Assembly (NCBI GenBank): GCA_041743105.1
Contig: JBGTNI010000029.1
Coordinates: 1 to 60,497 of the forward strand
Origin: QHCE01 sp041743105
GTDB lineage: Bacteria; Actinomycetota; Actinomycetes; Mycobacteriales; QHCE01
DNA: 60,497 bases
Reading direction: 5' to 3'
A model generated the notes under the pieces. That model saw nothing but the letters and a program-made list of their open reading frames with translations, was not told where the DNA came from and searched no databases. Within the stretch, counting starts at the first letter, position 1. The number at the start of each line of letters is the position of its first letter. Position numbers and translations under genes: made by a program. This document shows, one piece after another, positions 17,385 through 25,317 of this stretch.

Positions 17385-17704
17385 TGGGACGCCTCCCGGA
17401 GTTTGGCGAAATCTGGGTAACCCACGCAGAACCCATCCCCGGCACCACCTACCTCGTGGTCTCAGGGCAGGACTACAACGACAACTACCACCTGCGGATC
17501 GTGGTCGAAGTAATCGGAGACCAACTAGCCCAAGGCCACGGCGGCTACCTCATCGACCTCGGCCCCGTCGGATACGCCGCAATCCACGCCCCCATCACCG
17601 TCTCCCTCCGCTGGTTCACAGGCTCCGATGAACCCGTCACAGTCTTAGAACCCCACACCGCCCGTGCCGTCGCAGACAGCCTCGGCCGACTACTTGGCCC
17701 CTAA
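17381..17704 (+). CDS. MazF/CcdB-fold candidate toxin
   Basis: The 107-residue product starts at GTG 17381 inside the antitoxin stop. It opens with GEIWVTHAEPIPG and LVVSGQDYNDN, a beta-rich pattern like the PemK/CcdB barrel, in which the conserved Arg/Ser strand follows the first hairpin. The toxin at 32.27 kb has the same opening rhythm (GDVYITDV, VVLSCDLYNRN), so the two look like distant paralogues. Whether it cleaves RNA or acts on gyrase cannot be told. Confidence 0.75.
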   Translation: MMGRLPEFGEIWVTHAEPIPGTTYLVVSGQDYNDNYHLRIVVEVIGDQLAQGHGGYLIDLGPVGYAAIHAPITVSLRWFTGSDEPVTVLEPHTARAVADSLGRLLGP

Positions 17705-17715
17705 ACACAGCAACA

Positions 17716-17853
17716 TCAGCGGTAGCTGCGCCCGTGGCCGAAGCCGTAGGCCGCACCGTTGCCGCCGGCCGCGGGAACGGTGACCGGTAGCCGCCCGCTG
17801 GGTTCGATCTCACCCAAGAGCACTTTGGCCACCGATTCCAGTGTGGGAACGGA
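17716..17853 (-). pseudogene. C-terminal fragment of a GH3 beta-glucosidase/hexosaminidase
   Basis: The last 45 codons of a minus-strand frame read ESVAKVLLGEIEPSGRLPVT and end GFGHGRSYR. This is the conserved C terminus of the GH3 second domain (pattern LxGxxxPSGRLPVT...FGHGLSY). The frame continues upstream only as antisense of vapC debris, so at least 400 residues are missing. It is probably the remnant of an LpqI-like or beta-glucosidase gene cut by a deletion. Confidence 0.75.
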
Positions 17854-17893
17854 GGAGGGACTTTCCCGCTGAAATAGACTTCGGAGCACGGGA

Positions 17894-18157
17894 GTGACAT
17901 ATCTGCTAGATACCAACGTGTTATCCGAGACTCGCAAGCCAGGGCCGAACGCTGGAGTTAAGAAAATATCTGGAACGCGCCGCGGCGGACGCACTTCATA
18001 TCAGCTCCATCACTGTAGGCGAGATCGGTCGAGGAATCACCCGACTTGTCGAAGGCGGCGACGGCCGCGGCGCATGACCTCACCCCTCGTGGCCCGCAAT
18101 ATAAGGGACTTCGAACACACCGGCATGCGGTTACTCGACCCGTTTACGGATGAGTAG
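17894..18157 (+). pseudogene. vapC toxin remnant, frameshifted and deleted
   Basis: The frame from GTG 17894 begins VTYLLDTNVLSETRKPGPNAGV, the N terminus of a PIN-domain VapC with its first Asp. It ends LVARNIRDFEHTGMRLLDPF, the family C terminus. Between them the frame is nonsense, while the +1 frame reads HISSITVGEIGRGITRL, the VapC segment with the conserved Glu. The next 50 or so residues, with the remaining acidic sites, are missing. So there is one frameshift and one internal deletion, and the toxin must be inactive. No antitoxin is left upstream. Confidence 0.85.
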
Positions 18158-18242
18158 CCTTCCGAGCCATGGCGTCCGAGTCGCGCGAGCCACCGCCCGT
18201 CGCGTCAGAGACAATGGAGCTAACCCGCTAGGAGGAGGGGCC

Positions 18243-18737
18243 GTGATTCGTCGGATTGCAGTATTGGTCAGTATCTGCGCGCTGTTGGTCGTTACCGGAT
18301 GCGGCGAGGACTCGTCGAGCCAGAGCGGGGCCGAACGGCTGAACTTCACGGCGCAGACTCTCGACGGCGAACAGTTGCGCGGTGAGAGCCTAACTGGCAG
18401 ACCGACCGTGCTGTGGTTCTGGACTCCGTGGTGCGTGAAATGTAACCGGGAAGCGCCGGGAGTCGCGCGTGTCTGGCAGGAAAACCAGCAAAACGTGCGG
18501 TTCGTCGGGGTGGCTGCGCTCGATGACGTCTCAGCGATGAAGGAGTTCGTGCAGCGGCACAAGCTAAGCGGCTTCACCCATCTCAACGACGAAGACACAA
18601 AAGTATGGAAAAAGTTCGGCGTCACGGCCCAACCGGCTTACGCATTCATCAGCGCCCGAGGCGATATCGACATCGTGACAAACGAGCTGTCAGAGGCAGA
18701 CCTGAAACAGCGTGTCGCCAGTGTGATCGCTGACTAG
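18243..18737 (+). CDS. Thioredoxin-fold lipoprotein (TlpA/DsbE-like)
   Basis: The 164-residue product starts at GTG 18243, seven bases after GGAGGAGG. A lipoprotein signal ends in the lipobox VTGC (Cys about 21). The thioredoxin fold follows, with WTPWCVKC as the redox CxxC (about residues 58–65) and the cis-Pro in AQPAYAF. It acts outside the membrane in disulfide reduction or cytochrome maturation, fed by CcdA, which starts one base after its stop. The pair matches the Mpt53-type/CcdA arrangement of mycobacteria. Confidence 0.92.
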   Translation: MIRRIAVLVSICALLVVTGCGEDSSSQSGAERLNFTAQTLDGEQLRGESLTGRPTVLWFWTPWCVKCNREAPGVARVWQENQQNVRFVGVAALDDVSAMKEFVQRHKLSGFTHLNDEDTKVWKKFGVTAQPAYAFISARGDIDIVTNELSEADLKQRVASVIAD

Positions 18738-18738
18738 C

Positions 18739-19626
18739 GTGACCGAAACTGCGGCACTCGCACTGAGTGCCGGAATTGTGGCGGCGGTCAATCCGTGCGG
18801 TTTTGCGATGCTGCCAGCATATCTCGCGCTGGTGGTCTCAGGCGAGGCGCGATCCCGCGTCGTGAAGGTCAGTCGAGCACTTGCAGCCAGTACCGCGATG
18901 ACAGTTGGCTTCGTGGTGGTTTTCGGGGTCTTCGGCCTGATCGTCTCCCCAGTGGCCGCGTCGATCCAGAAGTACCTTCCGATAGTCACCGTGGTGATCG
19001 GTGTCGCGCTGCTGGCGATGGGTGTGGCGATGCTCGCCGGTAAACGGCTGAGTGTGCTGCTTCCCGCGCCGAGTCGGGGCGCTCCCACGCGGCGACTAAG
19101 GTCGATGTTCGGCTACGGAGTGGCCTTCGCTACCGCCTCGCTGTCGTGCACCATCGGCCCGTTTCTGGCGGTCTCGGTAACGACGCTGCGCAGCGGCGAC
19201 ATCGTCGAGGGGTTGTGGGCTTTCCTGGCGTACGGCGTGGGCATGGGCCTGGTGGTCGCAGTGCTGGCGGTCGGTGTGGCGCTGGCAACGAACGCAGCTA
19301 CGGTGGTCGCACGGCGGGCACTGCCATACGTTGCGCGCATCGGCGGCGGTTTGCTGGCGATCGCCGGAGCCTACGTCGCCTACTACGGCTTCTACGAGCT
19401 TCGGCTGGGCTCCGGCGGCGGCGCGCCAGCCGATCCAGTGATCGACAGCGCGGGCCGCCTCCAAAGCCGACTGGCGGAGCTTGTCGACTCAATCGGCTCG
19501 GCGTCACTGCTAGCGACACTGTTAGTCCTGATTGGAATCGGCCTCGCGGTAGCCGCGTTTGCTCGGCGGCGGGCTTCCCGCTCAGCAGTCAATCGCGGCG
19601 GCGCAGGTGAGCGCGTTCGCCACTGA
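18739..19626 (+). CDS. ccdA: CcdA-type thiol:disulfide interchange membrane protein
   Basis: The 295-residue protein has the six-helix DsbD/CcdA core with both reactive cysteines: AVNPCGFAMLPAYL in helix 1 (C20) and ATASLSCTIGPF in helix 4 (about C139). It passes electrons from cytosolic thioredoxin to the extracellular thioredoxin-like lipoprotein encoded immediately upstream. An extra C-terminal loop and helix (about 245–280) extend the core. The final 38 bases overlap the end of the convergent membrane gene. Confidence 0.93.
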   Translation: MTETAALALSAGIVAAVNPCGFAMLPAYLALVVSGEARSRVVKVSRALAASTAMTVGFVVVFGVFGLIVSPVAASIQKYLPIVTVVIGVALLAMGVAMLAGKRLSVLLPAPSRGAPTRRLRSMFGYGVAFATASLSCTIGPFLAVSVTTLRSGDIVEGLWAFLAYGVGMGLVVAVLAVGVALATNAATVVARRALPYVARIGGGLLAIAGAYVAYYGFYELRLGSGGGAPADPVIDSAGRLQSRLAELVDSIGSASLLATLLVLIGIGLAVAAFARRRASRSAVNRGGAGERVRH

Positions 19627-20632
19627 CCACCGCGAGTAGCGCCAGATCCAGCAGCACGAATAGCACTGTGGCGAATTGCTGGATCTCGAATTGGAACACC
19701 CGCGTCAGTAGCAGGCTTACCAGTAAAGCGTGGTGAAAGAACCCGAAGCCCGCCTCGGGGTCGGCGGGCAGCCGAATCAGGCCGATCACCACTAGCACCC
19801 CGGAGGTCAGGGCGGCAAGCGTTCCCAGCACCAAGCCGGCGGTACTGGCGGAGTCGGCATCGACGGTGGAGCCGGAAAGCCAACGCTCGTAGAGTTCGAC
19901 CCCGAGACCCTGCACCACGTATGCCGATTCGACCACCAGCAGCACCACGGCCACGATCTGTACGGTACGAAGTTTGAGTATCCGGTCGAAGAAGCGTCGT
20001 TTCAGGTCGCGGATCGCGCGCAGTGGATCGGCCAACTCGTAGGGATCATCAGGTATCGCTGTGACGATCGCGGCGGTCTCGGCCGCTCCCACCGCCCCGG
20101 AACCGCGCTCCGCCAGCTGTCGCGCGACGGCCCGACGTTCGTCGGTGAAGCCACCGGCGATCCCGGCGACGGTCTGATCGAGTGCACCGGCCAGGTACTC
20201 GGAGCTGTGATGTGGCCGTCGCCCGTGTACGACATTGACTCCTAGCACCAGCAGCACGATGACGGCGTACATGATGGCCGGCGCGGGGCGGTAGAAGTAG
20301 TCGCCGGTGTTGGTGACAAACTTGCCCACCTCATCGATGAACAGGCCGAACCCGATCCCGCCCAGCACCGCCGCCGCGGGGCGCACCACCGGCCCGACGA
20401 AGGACAGCAGCAGCACCATGGCGAGGATCAGCAGCAGCCCGCCCCACAGCACGTGCGCAACGTGCAGGGTCTCGCCGCCCACCTGCGGGTACCCGGCTAG
20501 CGCGAGGAACGCCCGTGTGATGAGCACGGTGGCAACGGCGGCCACCAGCATGGCGACCAGGTGCGGCACCGCCTGCGGATCGCGCGGCAGACCCCAACGC
20601 AGCAGCCGGCTGTAGTGACGTTCTTTAGCCAT
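19589..20632 (-). CDS. Conserved integral membrane protein, unknown
   Basis: The 347-residue protein has four N-terminal helices (about 24–135, including GGIGFGLFIDEVGKF between helices 3 and 4), a cytoplasmic domain of about 90 residues (about 140–230), and four C-terminal helices. No transporter or enzyme motif is recognised. Its 3' end overlaps ccdA by 38 bases on the opposite strand. That overlap is real in the sequence and makes antisense interference possible. Confidence 0.8.
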   Translation of the reverse strand: MAKERHYSRLLRWGLPRDPQAVPHLVAMLVAAVATVLITRAFLALAGYPQVGGETLHVAHVLWGGLLLILAMVLLLSFVGPVVRPAAAVLGGIGFGLFIDEVGKFVTNTGDYFYRPAPAIMYAVIVLLVLGVNVVHGRRPHHSSEYLAGALDQTVAGIAGGFTDERRAVARQLAERGSGAVGAAETAAIVTAIPDDPYELADPLRAIRDLKRRFFDRILKLRTVQIVAVVLLVVESAYVVQGLGVELYERWLSGSTVDADSASTAGLVLGTLAALTSGVLVVIGLIRLPADPEAGFGFFHHALLVSLLLTRVFQFEIQQFATVLFVLLDLALLAVVSGERAHLRRRD

Positions 20633-20699
20633 AGCCGGTCATGCTAGTCAGGTTGTCGATCCATGAGCGACCTAGACGTAGTTACATAAGGTAGGTACC

Positions 20700-20990
20700 T
20701 TGGAAGGCATGGAAACAATCGGACTGCGCGAACTCAACCGGAACCCGTCCAAGGCAGTCGCTCGGGTACGAGCGGGCGTTTCGCTGCTGGTGACCGATAG
20801 AGGCAAACCGCTGCTGCGCATGGTGCCCGAGGTCGAACCCACCACTCTCTTGCAGCGCATGATCGCTGCCGGCGAGGCACATCCCGCGACGGATGTGGGT
20901 ATGCCGGAGATCATCGAAGACCTCGCACCCAACGTGCCGAGCGTGGCGGATCTGATCATTGCCGAGCGGCAAGCCGAGCGAGCTCGATGA
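20700..20990 (+). CDS. VapB/Phd-type antitoxin
   Basis: The protein is about 93–96 residues. The opening METIGLRELNRNPSKAVARV and the strand LLVTDRGKPLLRMVP are the Phd/YefM DNA-binding N-terminal domain. The C-terminal tail (PSVADLIIAERQAERAR) is the toxin-binding part. TTG 20700 has a better-placed AAGGTAGG than ATG 20709, so the start is uncertain by three codons. The stop overlaps the VapC start by ATGA. Confidence 0.9.
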   Translation: MEGMETIGLRELNRNPSKAVARVRAGVSLLVTDRGKPLLRMVPEVEPTTLLQRMIAAGEAHPATDVGMPEIIEDLAPNVPSVADLIIAERQAERAR

Positions 20991-21391
20991 TCTACCTCGA
21001 CGCTTGTACGCTGATCAAGTTCGTGAAGCACGAGGCCGAATCCAAGGCACTTCATGTCTGGCGCAACCGACTCAATGACAGCGGCGGGTTGATCACCAGC
21101 GAACTGGCCCGTCTTGAGATCAGTCGGGCATTGCTGCGGTCGGGCGTGAACCACGAACGGATCTCCTACGCCGTTACGGCAGCCCTGAGCCGAGTAGATC
21201 TGGTGAATGTGACCCACAGCGTGCTCGCTAGGGCACGGGCCTACCGCATCAAGAACTTGGCGTCCTTAGACGCCATACACCTGGCCACCGCCGAACCGTT
21301 TCGGGCTGAACTCTCCGAGTTCGTCACCTATGATCTTGAGCTGGCCGAAGCGGCCACCGAGCTGGGGCTGAACGTGAACGCTCCGGCGTAA
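20987..21391 (+). CDS. vapC: VapC toxin, PIN-domain RNase
   Basis: The 134-residue PIN protein carries the acidic site: D5 in MIYLDACTLIK, E in TSELARLEI, D in SLDAIHLATA and the late D in VTYDLELAEAA. VapC toxins cleave tRNA or rRNA and are inhibited by the cognate VapB/Phd partner, here the overlapping upstream gene. It looks full length and intact, unlike the vapC relic 3 kb upstream. Confidence 0.92.
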   Translation: MIYLDACTLIKFVKHEAESKALHVWRNRLNDSGGLITSELARLEISRALLRSGVNHERISYAVTAALSRVDLVNVTHSVLARARAYRIKNLASLDAIHLATAEPFRAELSEFVTYDLELAEAATELGLNVNAPA

Positions 21392-21689
21392 CTGCCGGAT
21401 TCAAGGCTCATTTCCAACCCTCACAATTAATCTGGTCGGTTCTGTAACCTTTCGACTCTGTGAGCGATCTCATAAGCAATGAGTGCGCAACGGAATAACG
21501 AAGTGGCGTAAGGACATTGAGCTCCGAGAATCCCATGCGCGGACATTTCAGATCGAGCCGCCGAAGAAAAAGCGACAACGCGATCATCGGCAGGGCGAGC
21601 GCCAACGTCGGCAAAGCCGACGACGATAAAACAGGGCCAGGGCCAGGTTCGCGATGGTAGGCCGGCGCTGGAGGCCATGGTCAGTTAGC

Positions 21690-21776
21690 GTGCTCCCCGC
21701 GAACGCGGGGACGATCCGCCCCGAAAGATTACATCCTGGCGAAGTACACGTGTTCCTGCGATACCGGTGTACGCCT
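21690..21776 (+). CRISPR. Minimal type I-E-like array: repeat, one spacer, degenerate repeat
   Basis: The first 28 bases (21690–21717) start GTGCTCCCCGCG, carry a perfect CCCCGCG/CGCGGGG stem and end GACGATCC, the classic type I-E repeat. A 32-base interval (21718–21749) follows. At 21750, exactly 60 bases on, lies a diverged copy starting GTGTTCCTGCGA that matches most of the repeat once small gaps are allowed. Spacing and length are those of type I-E. No cas gene is seen in the window. Confidence 0.7.
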
Positions 21777-21786
21777 ATTCGGGAGC

Positions 21787-21795
21787 TGATATAAT
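21787..21795 (+). promoter_or_regulatory. Extended -10 promoter
   Basis: TGATATAAT is a perfect TGn plus TATAAT extended -10 element, 75 bases before the start of the secreted-protein gene. No good -35 is visible, as usual for this type. It directly follows the degenerate CRISPR repeat. Confidence 0.6.
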
Positions 21796-21869
21796 CAGCA
21801 GACGTCGTGGCTTAGGAGAAGGGTTTACATCCGACGAACCACACCAATTAGTGTGAGAGGTAGTGCGTC

Positions 21870-22283
21870 TTGAATACGAGAATAGGGAAAGTGTTTTATA
21901 AACTTGGCGCTGTAAGCAGTGCGATAGTATTCGCTACATTGCTGACCACGGGTTTTAGTGCCACTCCGGCTTTAGGAAGCTCCTCTGGAGTAAATTTTCA
22001 AGCGCAACCAGCTTACCCAGATGGCTGCGATGCCAAGAAAGCACAAGATGATAACGGCAAATCAGTCGACGCCTCTTGCCGGGATCGCGGTTACGCTCTT
22101 TTCGTCCGTTGCACCGAAGAACCGGGGCTTAAGCACCGTATTGAACTTATCGCAAAGGACGGAACAGGCCGGTACGCTGCACGCTTCACCTGTCCTGGCG
22201 GTCCAGGTAATACGGTAGAGATGAACGGCACTGACGTTAACGGCGCTTACACGACCGGCTATTATTTCGAGCGTATAAGTTAA
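21870..22283 (+). CDS. Small secreted protein, unknown
   Basis: The 137 residues start at TTG 21870 with GAGAGG about 12 bases upstream. A signal peptide (about 1–36, LGAVSSAIVFATLLTTGFSA, cleavage near ALG-SS) leads into a mature protein of about 100 residues. Four Cys (DGCDAK, DASCRD, VRCTEE, FTCPGG) could form two disulfides. The AT-richer codons contrast with the vapC gene before it. No family is recognised; it may be an acquired exported factor. Confidence 0.75.
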   Translation: MNTRIGKVFYKLGAVSSAIVFATLLTTGFSATPALGSSSGVNFQAQPAYPDGCDAKKAQDDNGKSVDASCRDRGYALFVRCTEEPGLKHRIELIAKDGTGRYAARFTCPGGPGNTVEMNGTDVNGAYTTGYYFERIS

Positions 22284-22374
22284 TCGGCCAAGGCGCGCTC
22301 CCCCTATTCCGTTTCCGCAGGTCTCCATGCGGATATGCCTCGCTTTGGGGTGTAAATGTGGGATCGGGCTTGTC

Positions 22375-23082
22375 TCACTGACGCCGTCGAGCCGCTGCAC
22401 GTGATGTGGGTCGGTACGCTTGGGCAACCCGACCTATCAGGTCCGCTACGGTGTCTCTTTCTACCCCGCCTTGTTCTAATTCATCGTATGTGTCGCCCTT
22501 TAATATCCTGTCTAGTCGCGGGCGTTCACCTTGACCTTTCTTGGGAAGTTTGTTCCGCACCAGGTTGACAGCGGCGGTAATTCTTTCCCCCAGTTCACCG
22601 ACGCGCGCGGAAGGATCTTTATCTCTCATGTCAGCGACAAGCTCGCCCAGCGGAACGCCTGCCTCCTGATGACGGCGGACTTCACGTTGGTAAGCAGATT
22701 CAATCAGATTGGCTGCTCTGTTCATTGGGCTCCGGAGAGCGTCGTGAGAAAGTCCTAAACCAGCTGCGATATCGCGCATTGAGCGATGATGGATAAAGTG
22801 ATCGATAATCACACCCCGGTCCCGCTTAGTGTTCTTCTTGCTGGTGTACGCGGCGGCGGCAGCCCGTACAGCATCCTCGTACCATTCTCGTACCACGTAA
22901 TAGTGTTCAGCGTGGATACTGCGGTTAGTTTGGGCCTGGGTGGGTGTACCGAATAGTGCGCTCGACCCAAAAACCTTTCTGATCGCATGTAACGCCTGTA
23001 CGGTGTTCGCGGGAACCGTGCCAGGTGACGTCGATTCTGACATGGCAGGGTCAGCAGCTGGTGAGCCCGCAAATGTGGCCAT
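22375..23082 (-). CDS. Putative HTH DNA-binding protein
   Basis: The 235-residue product starts at ATG 23082 behind AAGGA. Residues about 95–130 (DHFIHHRSMRDIAAGLGLSHDALRSPMNRA) have the layout of a sigma-region-4-like helix-turn-helix. The N terminus is Ser/Ala/Pro-rich and unstructured. The C-terminal half is charged and helical, ending in an Arg-rich tail. No known regulator family is matched. It is convergent with the small secreted protein, which it might control. Confidence 0.65.
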   Translation of the reverse strand: MATFAGSPAADPAMSESTSPGTVPANTVQALHAIRKVFGSSALFGTPTQAQTNRSIHAEHYYVVREWYEDAVRAAAAAYTSKKNTKRDRGVIIDHFIHHRSMRDIAAGLGLSHDALRSPMNRAANLIESAYQREVRRHQEAGVPLGELVADMRDKDPSARVGELGERITAAVNLVRNKLPKKGQGERPRLDRILKGDTYDELEQGGVERDTVADLIGRVAQAYRPTSRAAARRRQ

Positions 23083-23241
23083 AACGATGTCCTTTTTCGA
23101 GCCGGCGTCATGGTTAGGCTAACCACGATGGAGTGCTTTCGCTCCCGTTTGGGTGAATTCTTAATCCGGCTAGGCGGTAGTCAGATTGCGAGGAAGCGCG
23201 TCAGGGCCATAACTCCACAGTGCGACAGCGTCTCGGTTGCC

Positions 23242-24345
23242 TCACTGGTAGGGATAGCGCCGACTGTGTTCGATGAAGTAGGCCCGGTCGGAGTCCTCGC
23301 GCAAATCCGACCCGCTGCGCGCCAAATCCGCTGAGACCGTGTCGATCACATCCGCGACCTCCAACGCCTCAACCCAGTCCGGCGGCAAGGCTGCCTCACC
23401 ATGCAGCGCACCCAACAGATTTCCGGCGATCGAACCGGTGGAATCGCTGTCACCGGAGTGGTTCACCGCCAGCAGCACACCGCGCCGAAGATTGCCCCCC
23501 GAGCGCAACGCCGCGTAGACCGCAATCGCCAGAGCCTCCTCAGCAACCCACCCAGCACCGAGCCGCTCCACCGCATCTGGTCCAGCCGGGACCGACGAGC
23601 GGGCCAGCGCTCGGGCTTGCCGTAGCGCGCTGCTCGTTTCCGCGGCGTCGGGCTCGGCGGCAAGCTCATCCAGCGCGACGTCGAGTGCTTCCTCAAGAGT
23701 CGCGCCCAGCGCGATCTGACGCAACAACACCACGAGCGCCCCGGCCGCAAGCTGGCCGGTGGGGTGACCGTGTGTAACGGCCGCGATGACCTTGCCGTGC
23801 AGCATCGAACCTCCGCGCAGCGCTACGCCGGGCGCCGCGCGCATCACCCCGCCGCACCCCTTGCTGGCATTAATTGGGTTCTCAAGGGTGCCCACCTGTC
23901 CGCTACGCAACGCGGCAAGGCACGTCGCGCCGGGACCACGACGGCGATGCAGCTCGGAACATTCCCACAGCATTCCCCGCAGCTCCACCGACCGGGCCGA
24001 CGGGCTCACCGGCTGTTCCCCTTGCGTGGCCAGCCAACGCTGATAGGAGTAGGCCAGCGCATAGTCCAACGACGCGACGCCGTAGCTGCTCCCCCGCCGC
24101 AGGTATCCGAGCACCGCTTCGGCCGTGAACAGAGTCAGCTGCGTGTCGTCGGTGATTGCCCCCAGCCTGCCGTCGTGCGGGACCAGTTCGGTGAGACCGC
24201 AACGGCCGAACCGAGACCGAATGGCCGGCCAGTCGTCGAATTCGATAGGGGCGCCCAGCGCATCCCCGATAGCGCCACCTAACAGGCAAGCGCGCCACCA
24301 TGCCGCGTCCTGCCAGTCCGCGGGCTTACCCTGCTCCGCCGCCAC
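23242..24345 (-). CDS. ADP-ribosylglycohydrolase family protein
   Basis: The 367 residues follow the DraG/ARH fold. GAIGDALGAPIEF (about 25–37) and TDDTQLTLFTAE (about 65–76) give the first metal-binding acidic cluster, and NHSGDSDSTGSIAGNLLGA (about 300–318) gives the second. These coordinate the two Mg ions used to remove ADP-ribose from Arg or other residues. No ADP-ribosyltransferase partner is visible nearby, so the substrate is open. The gene is intact. Confidence 0.92.
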   Translation of the reverse strand: MAAEQGKPADWQDAAWWRACLLGGAIGDALGAPIEFDDWPAIRSRFGRCGLTELVPHDGRLGAITDDTQLTLFTAEAVLGYLRRGSSYGVASLDYALAYSYQRWLATQGEQPVSPSARSVELRGMLWECSELHRRRGPGATCLAALRSGQVGTLENPINASKGCGGVMRAAPGVALRGGSMLHGKVIAAVTHGHPTGQLAAGALVVLLRQIALGATLEEALDVALDELAAEPDAAETSSALRQARALARSSVPAGPDAVERLGAGWVAEEALAIAVYAALRSGGNLRRGVLLAVNHSGDSDSTGSIAGNLLGALHGEAALPPDWVEALEVADVIDTVSADLARSGSDLREDSDRAYFIEHSRRYPYQ

Positions 24346-24381
24346 GTCCCCAAGGGTACGAGCCCGCCAGGCTAACGGTCA

Positions 24382-24564
24382 TTAGCCTGGCGTGGTCTCC
24401 CCGCCCAGCGGCGCCAGTACCTCACCGGTGTAGTACGACGAGGGCTCGCCCGCGGCGAAGAACACGTACGGGGGCGCTATCTCGTCCGGCTGGGCGGGGC
24501 GCCCGAACGGGGTCTGCTTACCGAACTCGGCCACGCGCTCGGGTAGGAACGATCCTGGCCACAA
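24382..24564 (-). pseudogene. C-terminal fragment of an SDR oxidoreductase
   Basis: The 60 codons contain PGSFLPERVAEFGKQTPFGR, then QPDEIAPPYVFFA, YYTGEVLAPLGGETTPG and a stop. This is the C-terminal sixth of a short-chain dehydrogenase (YghA/YhdF type). The Rossmann motif and the YxxxK active site are absent. The match breaks at about 24555, where an N-terminally intact but C-terminally truncated gene begins, pointing to one deletion. Confidence 0.8.
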
Positions 24565-24578
24565 GACTCATGACATCG

Positions 24579-24842
24579 CTAGGAATCGCCGCCTCGTACT
24601 GGATGGACACGACGCCTGCGACCCTCGTATCCGATGCTCACCGAGGAAACGACAGCCGACGTGGCGGTCCTCCCGGGAGAGCTTGCTGGAACTCTTGCCT
24701 CGCCGGTACGGGCCCGCTCTTTATTGACCGTGCGCGCCGCGATCTCTTCGGCCCTGTCCTCGGAGACGCCTCGCTGCTTGCTAGCGGCCTTGACGTGTTC
24801 GTACTGCCGTTCCCGCTTCTTGCTCCATGACCGCTGCGGCAT
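24579..24842 (-). pseudogene. 5' part of a plasmid-stabilisation/Rho_N-type small gene
   Basis: The frame opens MPQRSWSKKRERQYEHVKAA and continues RAEEIAARTVNKERARTGEA, the conserved start of an actinobacterial protein usually called plasmid stabilisation protein, which normally ends in a Rho N-terminal-like domain. After about residue 50 the match stops, and the remaining 37 residues are unrelated. The gene is therefore truncated by a deletion that also removed the 5' part of the neighbouring SDR. Confidence 0.7.
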
Positions 24843-25317
24843 GATTCCTCCTCCGTACGTTTAGCCGGCCCTAGTGCATATCCCCGGCGGTGCTCTTGGC
24901 ATAGCGCTAAACCGATTTGAGCCTGCACCGCTAGTTGAGATCACGCAAGAAAAAGTACACCTGTGCGCCACGGCGAAAGTAAAACAACTTAAAAGTTTGC
25001 GCTGCTAGCTTCGTCCTTTTGGAGGCCAAGCCACCTCTATTAGCGTATTGAACCAATTGTTCCTAAGTCGGCCCGTAAGTAACTAAATTTGCAGTTCAGA
25101 AGGCTGCACTTTTCTAGTTACTTACGTTCTGATTAGTAAACCTCTGGCATCTACACGCTTCGAGCCTTACGCTAGGCCTGATCGTTCCCCCTTGACACTC
25201 CGGATGTGGGTGTAAGGCCTTTTGTCGTGAGGCATTCGGCCCCGCAGTTGTTATGTGTCTTGGTGCGAACATCGATGCTGCGGTGGCCTGTCTCCTAAGT
25301 GAACTATTGGAGCTGCC
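24843..25317. other. AT-rich gap upstream of the sigma factor
   Basis: No coding frame of quality is seen in these 475 bases. The middle (24950–25140) is clearly AT-richer than its surroundings and contains a strong palindrome. The promoter of the sigma factor is expected in the last 200 bases, where a TTGACA occurs at about 25193; I could not pair it with a convincing -10. Confidence 0.4.
25074..25126. repeat. Perfect 12-bp inverted repeat
   Basis: The arms CGTAAGTAACTA and TAGTTACTTACG enclose 29 bases that contain a second, inner TGCAG/CTGCA pair, so the whole can fold as one interrupted hairpin. There is no T run on either side. It may be a regulatory site or a mobile-element end. Confidence 0.75.

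Larger units (their letters stand above)
21392..21869. other. Gap with CRISPR remnant and promoter
   Basis: About 480 bases lie between vapC and the secreted-protein gene. From 21392 to 21689 there are only weak overlapping minus-strand frames with no family resemblance, so no cas gene can be supported. A short CGTCGGC/GCCGACG palindrome sits at about 21607–21623. The repeat–spacer–repeat unit and an extended -10 promoter follow. Confidence 0.5.

Noticed and set aside
21408..21678. Minus-strand frames next to the CRISPR remnant as possible cas1/cas2 debris
   Set aside because: None contains a recognisable Cas motif; the resemblance was too weak to report.
25193..25230. TTGACA as a -35 for the sigma factor gene
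   Set aside because: No acceptable -10 lies 16–18 bases downstream, and a SigF-type GTTT-N15-GGGTA pair could not be matched either.
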